From contig NZ_RZNX01000006.1 of assembly GCF_003994465.1 (NCBI RefSeq), positions 1-64,000 of the forward strand: DNA of 64,000 bases, in the 5' to 3' direction. Under the pieces are notes generated by a model. The model was not told where the DNA came from. It searched no databases and saw nothing but the letters and a program-made list of their open reading frames with translations. Source of the stretch: Paenibacillus zeisoli (GTDB taxonomy: Bacteria; Bacillota; Bacilli; Paenibacillales; Paenibacillaceae). Below are positions 1-9,798 of the stretch, one piece after another. Position 1 is the first letter of the stretch; the number at the start of each line of letters is the position of its first letter. Made by a program: the position numbers and the translations under genes.

Positions 1-23
1 ATGTTCAAATCGTGTCGTCCCGA
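1..23 (+). tRNA. 3' end of a tRNA (probably tRNA-Pro), cut by window edge
   Basis: These 23 bases are identical to positions 112-134 of the complete tRNA-Pro gene just downstream: most of the T arm, the 3' acceptor strand and the discriminator A. After the discriminator the sequence is TTG, so this copy has no encoded CCA. The window begins inside it, so it could be a full tandem tRNA-Pro or only a 3' fragment. Confidence 0.6.
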
Positions 24-60
24 TTGTAATTTTGTAATTAATGTAGAGTGGTAAGTATTA

Positions 61-137
61 CGGGACGTAGCTCAGCTTGGTAGAGCACCTGGTTTGGGAC
101 CAGGGGGTCGCATGTTCAAATCGTGTCGTCCCGACCA
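61..137 (+). tRNA. tRNA-Pro (anticodon TGG)
   Basis: A full cloverleaf can be drawn. The acceptor strand CGGGACG pairs with CGTCCCG, the anticodon stem CCTGG/CCAGG encloses TTTGGGA with anticodon TGG, and the T loop is TTCAAAT. The 3' CCA is encoded. It decodes CCN proline codons. Confidence 0.95.
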
Positions 138-145
138 TAAATTTT

Positions 146-216
146 GCGGGTGTAGTTCAATGGTAGAACTTTAGCCTTCCAAGCTAATAGCGTGGGTTCG
201 ATTCCCATCACCCGCT
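146..216 (+). tRNA. tRNA-Gly (anticodon TCC)
   Basis: The acceptor GCGGGTG pairs with CACCCGC. The anticodon stem TTAGC/GCTAA carries anticodon TCC, and the T loop is TTCGATT. The discriminator is T and CCA is not encoded, unlike the tRNA-Pro eight bases upstream. It reads GGA/GGG glycine codons and probably shares a transcript with tRNA-Pro. Confidence 0.95.
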
Positions 217-227
217 TTGAACGAGTA

Positions 228-265
228 AAGAACGTTATGATGATTCAATCATAACGTTCTTTTTC
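228..265 (+). terminator. Terminator of the tRNA cluster
   Basis: A 14-bp perfect inverted repeat (AAGAACGTTATGAT and its complement) with a 6-base loop runs into a T tract. It lies 11 bases after tRNA-Gly. The following 266-481 region holds no gene I can support, only the leader of the hybrid kinase. Confidence 0.9.
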
Positions 266-481
266 CTTATATAGGAGCTTTCTTGGAATATTCAGGTATG
301 AGCTTCACTAGTAGTCTCCAAAGGGATAGGTTAGAATTAAACTAATTTGTTAATTGAATGATTGAACCAAAGATTAAATACACCAGGTCTCTTAGATATA
401 GCCCCCCGTCTATTTCACACCTAACGTTTATCTGTTTAGCGCAAATATTTAATGATATTCATGCGTAGAAAGGAAGCGGCC

Positions 482-3400
482 ATGATGGACCATAAGAACG
501 AGCTGTTAAAGCAGCTGATTGTGGAGGGGAGCACCTATCAGTCCCTTTATGAGAATCATCCCGATGCCATTTGTGTTTTGGATGTGAATGGTTACTATAT
601 AAAGGCTAACCCGGCGGCGCAAAGATTGACCGGGTATACGCTGGAGCGATTCAGAGATACTCCTGCACATCGGTTGTTCAATAATAATGGGGATACGTTA
701 AGAAGTTACTATTTGAACAAGGCATTGCAAGGGGAGACGAACAGTTTTGAGTTGAATTTCACCCGGTTGGATGGTCAAATCCTTGATTTAGATGTAACCT
801 ATGTGCCGATTACGGCTGAGGGAGAAGTTGTGGGTGTTCATTCTATATTTAAAGATGTCACCTTAACGAAAGAAATGCAGAGGCGTCTAATGGAGTCCGA
901 CAAATTATATCAAGTGCTTACTAATGATGCTAAGGATGTAATTGCATTTGCTACTTTAACAGGGATATGTCTATCTATTTCTCCGGCTATTCATAACGTT
1001 ATTGGCTACACACCTGAGGAGCTGGTCGGAACACAGCTTAAGGAGCTGTTCGCAGATAAGGGGACTTGGGAGAACAAGGATCTAATTGCATCTACGGGTA
1101 TTTTAACGGGAAGGCTTCGCCATGCGAATGGAAGTGAGGTATGGGTCGAAGCGAGTATTCAGAAAGTTCAGGACTCCGGTACTCAAGCAGACAAGCTGCT
1201 AATTATTGCCCGGAATATTACGCCAAGAATGCAGGCTGAGATGCATTTGCGCCGGAGTGAACAGAGTCTTACCCGTGCTCAAAAAATTGCTCATATCGGC
1301 TCATGGGAATGGGACGTCCAGCAACAAAGATTCACATGTTCCAATGAGTTCACAAGAATCTACGAACAGGATTTCAGTCAATTCTCCTCTCCGTTTGAAG
1401 AGTGGCTGAAGGTTATTCATCCCGATGATAAATTAATGATTACCGAGGCATTAGAAGCTGTCTCATCGAAGGCTGTTCAATCTTTTGAGTTAGAGTTCAG
1501 GGTTATAGGGATTGGAGATAAGGATAAAGTTCTGTTCAGCCAAACGGACATAGAACTCGATGAAACAGGCCGAATCCGGAGAATGTTCGGGATCGTACAG
1601 GATATTACCGATCGCAACCAGATGGAAAGGAGACTCCGAGAGAGCGAGAAGCAGTATAGGCTTATCTCTGAGAACTCGCTTGATCTGATTTCTAAACACA
1701 AATCGGATGAGAAAAGTACTTACTCTTATGCCTCCCCTGCTTGTATCACCTTGCTTGGATACCAACCGGAAGAGCTTGTTGGCACTAGCGCCTTTGACTA
1801 TTTTCATCCTGAGGACGTGAAGGTAGTACAAGATTACTTGTCCGTTCAGCTGCAATTTCACTCCGAATATACGGTTACTTACCGCATCAGACGTAAGGAT
1901 GGTGTGTACATCTGGTTTGAAAGCACGGGAAGGTATACTTTTGATGATATGACTGGAGAGATCCTTGAGGTTGTTGCGGTATCTCGTGATGTAACCGAAC
2001 GGAAGAATGGTGAAAGAAGCCTGCAGGAGAGTCAGCAGCGGTATAAATCATTATTCGAATACAGCCCGTCGGCTGTGTATTCCCTTGATCTCAAAGGCAA
2101 CTATGTAACTCTGAACTCCAACCTGGAAGTTCTATCGGGTTACAGTAAGGAAGAACTACTGGGTATGAACTTCAGCCAAATTATAAGCAGTTCAGAATTG
2201 AGTAAGACGGTTAACTATTTCCAATTATCCATGAAAGGGAAACCTCAATCTTACGAGACGACAATTCTGCATAAGGACGGTACCCCAGTGGAACTTAATG
2301 TAACGAATGTTCCTATTATTGTAGATCAGCACATTGTGGGCGTATACGGAATTGCTACAGATATCACGGAACGCAAGCGGTATATAGAACAGATTGAGAA
2401 GCTCAGCTATCAGCATTCTTTAATCCTAAATTCGGTCTCTGAAGGGATATACGGACTTGATGAAGAGGGTAAAACAATCTTTGTTAATCCGGCCGCATCT
2501 CAAATGCTGGGCTATGATATTGCAGAGTTTATTGGAACCGATAATCATCAATTGATTCATCATTCGCGAAGTGACGGAAGCCCATACCCGGTTGATGAAT
2601 GTCTGATTCATCAGACGTTCAGGGACGGAAGACCCCGTACCGTTAATGAAGAAGTATTCTGGAGAAAAGACGGCTCAAGCTTTCTTGTTAATTACCGTGC
2701 AACGCCTTTGTATGACCGTGAGCAAATCGTTGGTGTGGTGGTCGTATTTAATGATATAACGAATGAACGTGAAATCGTAAGGGCGAAGGAATCAGCAGAG
2801 CGGGCAACGAGAGCAAAGTCAGAATTTTTGGCTATGATGAGTCACGAAATTCGGACGCCGCTTAATGGAATAATCGGTATGACAGACCTCCTGCTGGAGA
2901 CACAACTTCAAGAGGAGCAGCGCGAGTATGCGGATATTATCTCCGATAGCGGGCGAGCTCTGCTTGGCATTCTTAATGACGTTCTGGATTTCAGTAAAGT
3001 GGAAGCCGGCAAAATGGCTCTGGATTATGATTGGTTTGATCTCTCGGCCTCTTTAACCAGTGTGATTGATTTATTTACACCGGCTGCCATGGAGAAGAAT
3101 ATAAGCTTAACATGGTGGATTGATCCTGCCATTCCTCGGACAATTCGAAGTGATTCTTCCCGCTTGAGGCAAATCCTGATTAATCTAGTAAGCAATGCAT
3201 TGAAGTTTACGGACACAGGCAGTATTACGATCTCAGTTCACCGGATACCTGCCGTTGCTGGCCCATCCTTGCTGCTTGAGTTCAGAATTTCAGATACGGG
3301 AATAGGAATCGCTGAGGATAAGATTGATCGACTATTCCAGACTTTCTCCCAACTGCATCCTGTGATTAACCGCAAGTATGGGGGAACCGGTCTTGGACTA

Positions 3401-3988
3401 GCTATTTGCAAAAGAATGGTTGAGCTCATGGGGGGTTCGATCTCAGCCGAAAGTCAAGAAGGAGTCGGATCTACATTTAGTTTCACACTGATCAGTCATG
3501 ATGAGGAATTAACGCTGCAGGAGAAGGCATGCGAAGGAGATTTAGCGAAAATAGTGCCTTCTGATGGAGAGCCGGAGTCTGAGGATTGGTTACAGTTTAA
3601 AGAGTTGAAAGTGTTGATTGCCGAAGATCACCCCGTGAATGGGCAAATTTTTGTACAGATGCTTGGACGGATAGGTATCACTGCGGATGTAGCTCATAAC
3701 GGCGTCGAGGTGGTAGAAGAAGTAAGCCGTAAGCGATACGACATGATATTTATGGACATCAAAATGCCAGTTATGGACGGAATTAAAGCCGCAAGAATTA
3801 TCCGTCAGGTGGTTCCTCAGGGAGATAAGCCGATTATTATCGCTTTGGCGGCACAGGCTGATTATGATGATATACAGCTCGGCTTGACTAGTGGAATAGA
3901 AGACTATATCAGAAAGCCATTCAAGCTTCAGGATATCAAGGCCAAACTGATTGAATGGAGCAGCGCACTCGAGGAACGACGGAGATAG
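482..3988 (+). CDS. Multi-PAS hybrid sensor histidine kinase with C-terminal receiver domain
   Basis: This is a probably cytoplasmic signalling kinase: no transmembrane segment is visible. Six PAS domains follow one another over about residues 10-770, several ending in the usual DIT(E/D)RK-type linker. A HisKA dimerisation domain has the phospho-acceptor His in MSHEIRTPLNG. The HATPase has N box NLVSNALKF, G1 box DTGIGI and G2 box GGTGLGLA. The last 125 residues are a receiver domain with acidic pair ED, phospho-acceptor Asp in FMDIKMPVMDG and a conserved Lys in RKPF. The conserved Thr/Ser of receivers is Ala here (IALAAQA in place of the usual IALTANA). An upstream in-frame ATG exists at 452, but AGGAA at 471-475 fits ATG 482 or 485. 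No partner regulator is adjacent. The signal is unknown; PAS domains commonly sense redox, oxygen or small ligands. Confidence 0.9.
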   Translation: MMDHKNELLKQLIVEGSTYQSLYENHPDAICVLDVNGYYIKANPAAQRLTGYTLERFRDTPAHRLFNNNGDTLRSYYLNKALQGETNSFELNFTRLDGQILDLDVTYVPITAEGEVVGVHSIFKDVTLTKEMQRRLMESDKLYQVLTNDAKDVIAFATLTGICLSISPAIHNVIGYTPEELVGTQLKELFADKGTWENKDLIASTGILTGRLRHANGSEVWVEASIQKVQDSGTQADKLLIIARNITPRMQAEMHLRRSEQSLTRAQKIAHIGSWEWDVQQQRFTCSNEFTRIYEQDFSQFSSPFEEWLKVIHPDDKLMITEALEAVSSKAVQSFELEFRVIGIGDKDKVLFSQTDIELDETGRIRRMFGIVQDITDRNQMERRLRESEKQYRLISENSLDLISKHKSDEKSTYSYASPACITLLGYQPEELVGTSAFDYFHPEDVKVVQDYLSVQLQFHSEYTVTYRIRRKDGVYIWFESTGRYTFDDMTGEILEVVAVSRDVTERKNGERSLQESQQRYKSLFEYSPSAVYSLDLKGNYVTLNSNLEVLSGYSKEELLGMNFSQIISSSELSKTVNYFQLSMKGKPQSYETTILHKDGTPVELNVTNVPIIVDQHIVGVYGIATDITERKRYIEQIEKLSYQHSLILNSVSEGIYGLDEEGKTIFVNPAASQMLGYDIAEFIGTDNHQLIHHSRSDGSPYPVDECLIHQTFRDGRPRTVNEEVFWRKDGSSFLVNYRATPLYDREQIVGVVVVFNDITNEREIVRAKESAERATRAKSEFLAMMSHEIRTPLNGIIGMTDLLLETQLQEEQREYADIISDSGRALLGILNDVLDFSKVEAGKMALDYDWFDLSASLTSVIDLFTPAAMEKNISLTWWIDPAIPRTIRSDSSRLRQILINLVSNALKFTDTGSITISVHRIPAVAGPSLLLEFRISDTGIGIAEDKIDRLFQTFSQLHPVINRKYGGTGLGLAICKRMVELMGGSISAESQEGVGSTFSFTLISHDEELTLQEKACEGDLAKIVPSDGEPESEDWLQFKELKVLIAEDHPVNGQIFVQMLGRIGITADVAHNGVEVVEEVSRKRYDMIFMDIKMPVMDGIKAARIIRQVVPQGDKPIIIALAAQADYDDIQLGLTSGIEDYIRKPFKLQDIKAKLIEWSSALEERRR

Positions 3989-4017
3989 CTTGTTAAAATA
4001 AAGTAGTTTATTTAAAA

Positions 4018-4062
4018 AAAGCTCCCTCTAAGGCAGATGTAATGCCTTTAGGGAGCTTTTTT
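4018..4062 (+). terminator. Bidirectional terminator between hybrid kinase and degV
   Basis: The inverted repeat GCTCCCTCTAAGGCA / TGCCTTTAGGGAGC is flanked by an A run on the left and a T run on the right. It can end transcription of both convergent genes. Confidence 0.9.
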
Positions 4063-4071
4063 AGATCAATC

Positions 4072-4923
4072 CTACTCTTCAGTTATATAAATGATTCCAA
4101 TCGTCTTGGGTCCGCAGTGACTGCAAATTACACATCCGGCATCACTAAGAAGCACTTCCCGAACTCCGGTTCGTTCTTTAATTAATTGGCTCATTGCGAT
4201 GGCATCCTGCTCAGCCAGGGTATGAACTACAAAGAGAGTATCCTTGTCCATCTTGTCCATGTTAGAGAGGGCATTATTGACCATTTGATCGAGGGCCTTA
4301 TCGCGGCTTCCGCGCACTTTATAGGCTGGTGTCATTTTCCCTTGAAGAACTTTAATAACTGGGCGGATTTTCAAAAGACTGCCAACCAGATTCTGCATAC
4401 CTGAGCACCGGCCGCCTTTATATAAGTATTCTAACGAATCAATCACGAATTCGGTATCCACATTAGGCCGGATCTTCTCAAGCAGTGACAGGATCTGATC
4501 CGCGGACTGCCCTGATTCAGCTGCTTTAGCGGCTTTGAGAACCTGAATTCCGATTCCGGTAGACAGATTCAAAGAATCGAAGACATGTACACTTCCTTCG
4601 GGAAATTCTCCAGAAGCAATAATCGCATTCTGATACGTTGAAGACAGTTCAGAAGAAAGACTTATGTAAATGATTTGATCGCCCGCCTCTACGTAAGGAG
4701 AGAAGGCTGAAATGAAATCCGCAGGAGACGGTGCGGCTGTCTTAGGTAATTTACCTGTCTGAGTAACTTTGGAATACAGTTCTGGCGGCGATAGATCAAT
4801 ACCATCCCGAAAATTCTGATCATTAAATACAACATATAATGGAATTACTCCAATACTATATTTGGCTATAAGATCGGGTGGGAGATCTGAGGTGCTGTCT
4901 GTAAAAATCTTTATTTGTCCCAT
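4072..4923 (-). CDS. DegV family fatty-acid-binding protein
   Basis: The protein of about 283 residues opens with the family motif KIFTDSTSDLP. It carries the internal serine motif SSELSSTYQNA and a region around EYLYKGGRCSG typical of DegV/FakB proteins. These bind a single fatty acid and, in many Firmicutes, present it to the FakA kinase for phospholipid synthesis. A GTG at 4932 gives a slightly longer frame, but AAAGGTG lies 6 bases before the ATG at 4923, so that start is preferred. No fakA is in the window. The gene converges on the hybrid kinase, and no partner gene points to a specific lipid pathway. Confidence 0.9.
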   Translation of the reverse strand: MGQIKIFTDSTSDLPPDLIAKYSIGVIPLYVVFNDQNFRDGIDLSPPELYSKVTQTGKLPKTAAPSPADFISAFSPYVEAGDQIIYISLSSELSSTYQNAIIASGEFPEGSVHVFDSLNLSTGIGIQVLKAAKAAESGQSADQILSLLEKIRPNVDTEFVIDSLEYLYKGGRCSGMQNLVGSLLKIRPVIKVLQGKMTPAYKVRGSRDKALDQMVNNALSNMDKMDKDTLFVVHTLAEQDAIAMSQLIKERTGVREVLLSDAGCVICSHCGPKTIGIIYITEE

Positions 4924-4971
4924 AGTATTCACCTTTCTGACTTTCTGACTTTAAGGACGCTATACCTGCAT

Positions 4972-5352
4972 TTAGCTAGTTCGGATGAGGGCAAGAATTA
5001 GCATAAAAGCGGGTGGCAGCGCAGATATAACGACTCCGAGTATGGCAAATACCTTCTTGCGGTTTTTGAGCGCTAGACCTATTATACCAAGGATACAGCC
5101 GACCAGGGTGAGAATAATTGCGGCAATCACAATCAATCCGGCTTCCAAAAATCCGGCGTGATTAATAATCAAATCATTGGTGATGGGGAGACCGCTATGG
5201 ACCAGATCCCGGGTGGTGACCAAAATAGTCACAATGGCTGCTACATAGGCAATCAAAGCAACTAGACTTATTACAAATGAGGCTATACCAGGTCCAGAAT
5301 GTTTATAAGTTGGATCAGGTGAAGTGTTCATTTCGCTTGTATTGAATTCCAT
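4972..5352 (-). CDS. Small membrane protein of unknown function
   Basis: This 126-residue protein has about three hydrophobic segments (roughly residues 23-46, 68-92 and 98-123), and a polar Ser/Thr/Pro-rich N-terminus. The middle helices are Gly- and Ile-rich and resemble DUF4190-like small membrane proteins, but I do not recognise a defined family. AAAGGAGC lies 8 bases before the ATG. It is upstream of degV on the same strand with a 48-base gap, so the two could be co-transcribed. Confidence 0.75.
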   Translation of the reverse strand: MEFNTSEMNTSPDPTYKHSGPGIASFVISLVALIAYVAAIVTILVTTRDLVHSGLPITNDLIINHAGFLEAGLIVIAAIILTLVGCILGIIGLALKNRKKVFAILGVVISALPPAFMLILALIRTS

Positions 5353-5541
5353 TAGTAATGCTCCTTTTTTGATTGAAATAGAACTTAATCTCGTATTAAT
5401 TTTTCATAAAATCCAGAAAAAATCAAGGAAACTTTGTGAAATACATTCCTTTTTGTAGCAAAAGGGACCAAGAATACGTTAAGATAGCAGCTGAGTAGGT
5501 CCGGAATTACACATAGAACTTAGAGGAGCTGAACATAAGTC

Positions 5542-5916
5542 ATGCATCGCAGATATGTTGGAATTGGAGCCATACTGTTATTGTTAGGAGTTGCAATCGG
5601 GGCTTTTGGCGCGCACGCACTTGAAAAGGTACTCGGAGTTCATGCTTCAACTTATGAGACAGGTGTTCATTACCATATGGTCCATGCTATAGGTATAATC
5701 CTGATCGCTCTGGCAGCAGGTCAATGGGGAGAAACTGCCAAGCTGAAATGGGCTGCGCGTCTTATGGTCATTGGTATTATACTGTTCTCAGGAAGTCTGT
5801 ATGTATTAAGTATTACTGGTATAAAAATCTTGGGGGCCATTACTCCCTTCGGCGGAGTGGCTTTTATTGGAGGCTGGCTGCTGTTGGCTTTGGAAGCTTT
5901 CAATAACAAGAAATGA
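5542..5916 (+). CDS. DUF423 family membrane protein
   Basis: The 124-residue protein has four predicted membrane helices. It shows the family pattern GAFGAHAL near residue 20 and a histidine-rich stretch YHMVHAIG near residue 44, as in YgdD/YwdK proteins. Its biochemical role is unknown in the family. AGGAG lies at 5523-5527, a rather long 14 bases before the ATG. A strong terminator follows directly. Confidence 0.85.
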   Translation: MHRRYVGIGAILLLLGVAIGAFGAHALEKVLGVHASTYETGVHYHMVHAIGIILIALAAGQWGETAKLKWAARLMVIGIILFSGSLYVLSITGIKILGAITPFGGVAFIGGWLLLALEAFNNKK

Positions 5917-5918
5917 AC

Positions 5919-5958
5919 AAAGGGCGTTCTTCGGTAGGAAACCGAAAAACGCCCTTTC
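5919..5958 (+). terminator. Bidirectional terminator
   Basis: The hairpin AAGGGCGTT...AACGCCCTT also pairs TTCGGT with ACCGAA inside it and ends in T residues. It sits between convergent genes. Confidence 0.85.
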
Positions 5959-5983
5959 TTATAAGCTGGTCTTATCTGGTCTC

Positions 5984-6550
5984 TTAGGCATCCACTAAAT
6001 CAATAATCTCATTGAGTCTGAAGGTGTATACCTGTTTCTCATCCACGTGATAAACACTAAGAGTCCTTGTATCAGGAGCATAGTTCAAAATGCGGCAGGG
6101 AATCGCGGTCCGTTCACGATTCCGTTCGATCGAGAGCCGGACAAGCTTATTGTTCGTAACATAGTCTTGAATCCACGATTGAATGGCCGCATCATTCATG
6201 TTCTCCATGGGATTGCTGTTCGCTTTCCCGGAATCAGGTGCAGATTTGGCTGCGGGAGCCTTAGGTTCTTCCTTGACCTGTGCCTTGGAAGCAAGCTCTT
6301 CAGCAGGATGGCGAAAAGCCTTGGAAATCATGGCTTGTCTCTTGGCACTAAGAGTTGCTTCAATAATCTCTCCAAGTTCGACACCTGACTTAATCCGGTA
6401 ATCCACAAGATTGCCTGAATTAAGCAGCTGAATTAGAGCTTGAAGGGCCATAGCATTAGATTTATCTTTGATTAAAATATCGACATTGAACAAATAGGCA
6501 AGCTGCTCGTTATGGTTCGTGTTAGTCATAGGCCCCTTCATATCCTGCAT
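5984..6550 (-). CDS. Hypothetical soluble protein with Ala/Pro/Lys-rich linker
   Basis: This protein of about 188 residues is not recognised. The N-terminal 80 residues look helical and hydrophilic. A low-complexity linker rich in Lys, Ala, Pro and Ser covers about 85-115. The last 70 residues have a beta-strand pattern (CRILNYAPDTRTLSVYHVD) suggestive of a small barrel. Several in-frame starts exist (codons 1, 4 and 8) and no ribosome site clearly decides between them. It lies 78 bases downstream of mtnA on the same strand, so it may be read from the mtnKA transcript. Confidence 0.7.
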   Translation of the reverse strand: MQDMKGPMTNTNHNEQLAYLFNVDILIKDKSNAMALQALIQLLNSGNLVDYRIKSGVELGEIIEATLSAKRQAMISKAFRHPAEELASKAQVKEEPKAPAAKSAPDSGKANSNPMENMNDAAIQSWIQDYVTNNKLVRLSIERNRERTAIPCRILNYAPDTRTLSVYHVDEKQVYTFRLNEIIDLVDA

Positions 6551-6628
6551 TTTCTTAAATCATAACATTAATTTGTAAAGGAGCATAGTCCTTGCGGACA
6601 CAGCGTTGTACCAATTTATAACAGCCGG

Positions 6629-7726
6629 TTATTTATCAAAGAGAGCTGGAAGATTCGTATTGAAAGGGGGACGCACAATCCCTTTCTCTGTAATGATCGC
6701 CGTTACATACTCATGAGGAGTTACGTCAAAGGCAGGGTTGAATACCTTTACTCCGACAGGAGCCGTGCGTTTCCCGAAGCTTTCTGTAATTTCACTCTCA
6801 GGCCGCTCTTCAATTGGAATATCCTGACCCGTGGCGGTAGACAAGTCTATTGTTGATAAAGGCGAAGCTACATAGAACGGGATTCCATGAGCTTTGGCAA
6901 GTACAGCTACCCCGTAGGTACCGATCTTGTTGGCAACATCGCCGTTGGCAGCAACCCGGTCTGTACCTACAATGACCGCCTGAATCCAACCTTTGGACAT
7001 GACTACTGCAGCCATGTTATCGGTCAATAGGGTAACATCAATGCCGGCCTGTTGAAGTTCAAATGCGGTTAATCTTGCTCCCTGCAGCACTGGCCGTGTC
7101 TCATCCGCAAATACCTTAAGTGGAATTCCGCGTTCTTTTGCCAGATAAAAAGGAGCCAGTGCAGTTCCGTATTTGGCCGTCGCGAGCCCGCCGGCATTAC
7201 AGTGCGTAAGCACACCCATTCCGCTTTCAAATAAAGGAAGGGCATGCTCCCCGATCAGACGACATACCTCCTCATCTTCCTGGTGGATGAGAACAGCTTC
7301 GGCCATTAGCCCCAAATTACGGGTCTCAATCTCTGGCTGTTCCTCGGCGAGGAGCGCAGCTCGGTCCTTCATTCTATTCAGCGCCCAGAACAAGTTCACA
7401 GCTGTTGGTCTTGATGTTGCCAAATACTCGGCAGCCTTGGTCACATGCGCCAGCCACCCGGAAGGTTCTCCATCGTATATTCTGGCAGCAAGAACCACGC
7501 CATAGGCGGCTGAAATTCCAATTGCCGGAGCTCCCCTTACTTTCATCGAGGCAATAGCATCCCAAATCTCTTCAGGTGTTGTTAGTTCAAGAAACTCAAT
7601 ATGCTCAGGGAGAAGACGCTGATCCAGAAGGAACAGCCGATCTTCCGCCCACCGCAGACTGAGAAGGGGTCCGTTATTGTCTATATTTTGTAATGAGGAA
7701 GTAGTTATATCGTTATTTGGGCTCAT
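6629..7726 (-). CDS. mtnA: S-methyl-5-thioribose-1-phosphate isomerase
   Basis: MtnA converts methylthioribose-1-phosphate to methylthioribulose-1-phosphate in the methionine salvage pathway. The 365-residue length is normal. Visible family motifs are [15 protein letters not shown] near residue 63, the catalytic-Cys segment [11 protein letters not shown] near 173, the catalytic-Asp region [21 protein letters not shown] near 250, and a C-terminal [11 protein letters not shown]. The gene overlaps mtnK by 4 bases (ATGA), so the two are translationally coupled in the order kinase then isomerase, the order of the pathway. Confidence 0.96.
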   Translation of the reverse strand: MSPNNDITTSSLQNIDNNGPLLSLRWAEDRLFLLDQRLLPEHIEFLELTTPEEIWDAIASMKVRGAPAIGISAAYGVVLAARIYDGEPSGWLAHVTKAAEYLATSRPTAVNLFWALNRMKDRAALLAEEQPEIETRNLGLMAEAVLIHQEDEEVCRLIGEHALPLFESGMGVLTHCNAGGLATAKYGTALAPFYLAKERGIPLKVFADETRPVLQGARLTAFELQQAGIDVTLLTDNMAAVVMSKGWIQAVIVGTDRVAANGDVANKIGTYGVAVLAKAHGIPFYVASPLSTIDLSTATGQDIPIEERPESEITESFGKRTAPVGVKVFNPAFDVTPHEYVTAIITEKGIVRPPFNTNLPALFDK

Positions 7727-8946
7727 ATCGATACCTCTTCTTCTTTGGCTGCTTGTCTTGCAATGCCTGTAATCTCATCAATCGAGCTAGCAAAACGGCC
7801 GCGCTTTACGAGTGCTTTACCTATTTTCAGAGCAGTTAGCTTGGCTTGATGCTGAAGCTCTGCACCTGGAATCGTGTCAATATCCGCCACATGGGACAGA
7901 CCGACGATACGGCGTATCATTTTGGCCCCTGCAAATCCAATGGCGTCCCGGAGGACTTTCTGAACATACATATCCTGATAACCAGGTGTCTTCGCCATTA
8001 CATCCACAAGATCACGGTTCCACAGGTCACGGAAATGAGTCTCAAAATGCTTCCATACTCCTTGGGCCATGGTCAGCAGACGAAGCCGGCGCGCATGGAG
8101 TTCCTCAGAATTGCTGCTCCATCCTGGCTGGGCAGCGAAATTCAGCAGCAGGTTGGCAATGACAGCCCCGATATCAAAGCCCATGGGTCCATAGTATGCG
8201 AACTCGGGGTCAATAACTTTCGTGGATTCGCGGGTCGCAAATATACTGCCTGTATGCAGATCTCCATGAAGCAGAGCTTCCGCATGGGTCAGAAACTTCT
8301 CCCGCAGCAGAGCGATCTCCAGCCGCAGCTCATCATCGTGCCAAAGCGCTTCGGCATCAGGACGAATATCTTCACTGAAGTTGTTATTAGGTGAATCCCG
8401 GTAAGGGTCTTCAAAAATAAGGTCTTCTGTGATCTTGCACAAATCGGGATTAATGAACCGCCCAAGCTGTTCTTTCTTGGCCTGCTGATCCATGCCCAGA
8501 TCAGAAGTATAGAATAAAGTTGAGGCTATGAATCGACCGATATGTTTAGCAAAGTGTGGGTATTCCTGTCCTTCAATTAACCCTTTGCGCATAATGGTAT
8601 GATCACTTAAATCTTCCATGACTGTAATAGCCAGTTCGTTGTCGTAAGCGTAAATGGCTGGCACAAGGTCTGGAACATGAGAATGCTGAATTTCCAAAGC
8701 TTCACGTTCTATTCTTGCACGGTCCAGGCTCAGAGGCCAGGACTCCCCAACGACTTTGGCATATGGAAGAGCTTGCTTGATTATAAGGCCTTTTCCTTTA
8801 GTGGAATCGGTAATCCGAAATACCAGATTTAAGTTACCATCACCAATTTCCTCTACAGACAATTCTGCATCCTGACGGAAATGGTCTGGAATAGTTCTGG
8901 CTAAAGCGACTGCCTCTTCAAGAGACAGGGGATGATACTCAGACAT
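7723..8946 (-). CDS. mtnK: 5-methylthioribose kinase
   Basis: MtnK phosphorylates 5-methylthioribose with ATP, the step before MtnA. The 407-residue protein has the aminoglycoside-kinase-like fold. It shows [11 protein letters not shown] as the nucleotide loop near residue 35, a Lys in LIIKQALPY, catalytic [12 protein letters not shown] near 228, and metal-binding [17 protein letters not shown] near 248. GGAGGTG lies 8 bases before the ATG. In B. subtilis the equivalent operon is preceded by a SAM-I riboswitch; I see no such element upstream here. Confidence 0.96.
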   Translation of the reverse strand: MSEYHPLSLEEAVALARTIPDHFRQDAELSVEEIGDGNLNLVFRITDSTKGKGLIIKQALPYAKVVGESWPLSLDRARIEREALEIQHSHVPDLVPAIYAYDNELAITVMEDLSDHTIMRKGLIEGQEYPHFAKHIGRFIASTLFYTSDLGMDQQAKKEQLGRFINPDLCKITEDLIFEDPYRDSPNNNFSEDIRPDAEALWHDDELRLEIALLREKFLTHAEALLHGDLHTGSIFATRESTKVIDPEFAYYGPMGFDIGAVIANLLLNFAAQPGWSSNSEELHARRLRLLTMAQGVWKHFETHFRDLWNRDLVDVMAKTPGYQDMYVQKVLRDAIGFAGAKMIRRIVGLSHVADIDTIPGAELQHQAKLTALKIGKALVKRGRFASSIDEITGIARQAAKEEEVSI

Positions 8947-9196
8947 CAGTGGAACACCTCCGCAGATACATTATTCAATCAACAAATGGATCAAATTTCT
9001 TTAAGTTAGTATATCGGAAAAGTACTCCTTTTTGTATCTTTTTTTAAAAGGAAGATGGTTGTTTCGCACGGGACTGGAAAGGGTAAAATGTAGTCATGGA
9101 GCGGTAACGTTCTGGACAAGATAACTATCATTCACGGGCCTGTCCCGATGGAATGATCATCATCCTAATTCCGAAATGAAAAGTGAGGGAATGAAC

Positions 9197-9670
9197 ATGG
9201 CAAAAGCCGATGCAAAATCCACCAGCAAAACTAAAACATCAGGATTGGAACAAGTCCTTAATCAGCAGATAGCTAACTTAAATGTATTGTATGTAAAGAT
9301 TCATAATTACCACTGGTATGTTAAAGGAAACAACTTCTTCACGCTGCATGTGAAATTCGAAGAGCTTTATAATGAAGTTGCGTTGAAAATGGATGAGATC
9401 GCCGAGCGCCTGCTTGCGATTAAAGGCAGCCCTGCAGCTACGCTTAAAGAGTATCTGGATCTTGCTACAATTCAAGAAGCAACAGGTAAGGAAGATCCAA
9501 ATGCAATGGTGCAGAATCTGATTGAAGACTTTGCAACGTTGTCGGAATCCTTCTCCGAAGGCATTGAACTGGCTGATCAAGCTGAAGATGAAGCTACCAG
9601 CGACCTGCTGACAGGATTCAAGGGTGAGCTTGAGAAGCATATGTGGATGCTTCGTTCTTATCTCGGATAA
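9197..9670 (+). CDS. dps: Dps-family ferritin-like DNA-protection protein
   Basis: The protein has about 157 residues. The Dps ferroxidase ligands are visible: His in NYHWYVKG, and Asp and Glu in KMDEIAERLLAIKG with the intervening helix FFTLHVKFEELY. Such proteins form 12-mers that oxidise and store iron with peroxide and protect DNA. An upstream in-frame ATG lies at 9176, but GAGGGA at 9185-9190 fits the ATG at 9197. The lysine- and threonine-rich N-terminus could contact DNA. A terminator follows, so it is probably monocistronic. Confidence 0.92.
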   Translation: MAKADAKSTSKTKTSGLEQVLNQQIANLNVLYVKIHNYHWYVKGNNFFTLHVKFEELYNEVALKMDEIAERLLAIKGSPAATLKEYLDLATIQEATGKEDPNAMVQNLIEDFATLSESFSEGIELADQAEDEATSDLLTGFKGELEKHMWMLRSYLG

Positions 9671-9760
9671 GACGGCAGATGAAGATGCTGCTCCATATTT
9701 ATGGGGCAGAACAGAGAAGGCAGGAGCTATTATGCGATTGCCGAGCAGATCGTAAATTGT

Positions 9761-9798
9761 CAGGCTTGACTGAATACAGTCAGGCCTGTTCCTTTTTT
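9761..9798 (+). terminator. Terminator after dps
   Basis: The inverted repeat CAGGCTTGACTG / CAGTCAGGCCTG has a 4-base loop and is followed by a T6 tract. The rest of the 9671-10055 gap holds no supported gene, only this terminator and the suf promoter region. Confidence 0.9.

Noticed and set aside
9055-9100. sigma-B type promoter before dps (GTTT and GGGTAA)
   Set aside because: Spacing of 16 bases is outside the usual 12-15, so not supported.
8947-9175. SAM-I riboswitch upstream of mtnK on the minus strand
   Set aside because: The expected conserved core (GGAGGGACTGGCCC-like and GGCAACC) is not present in the region.
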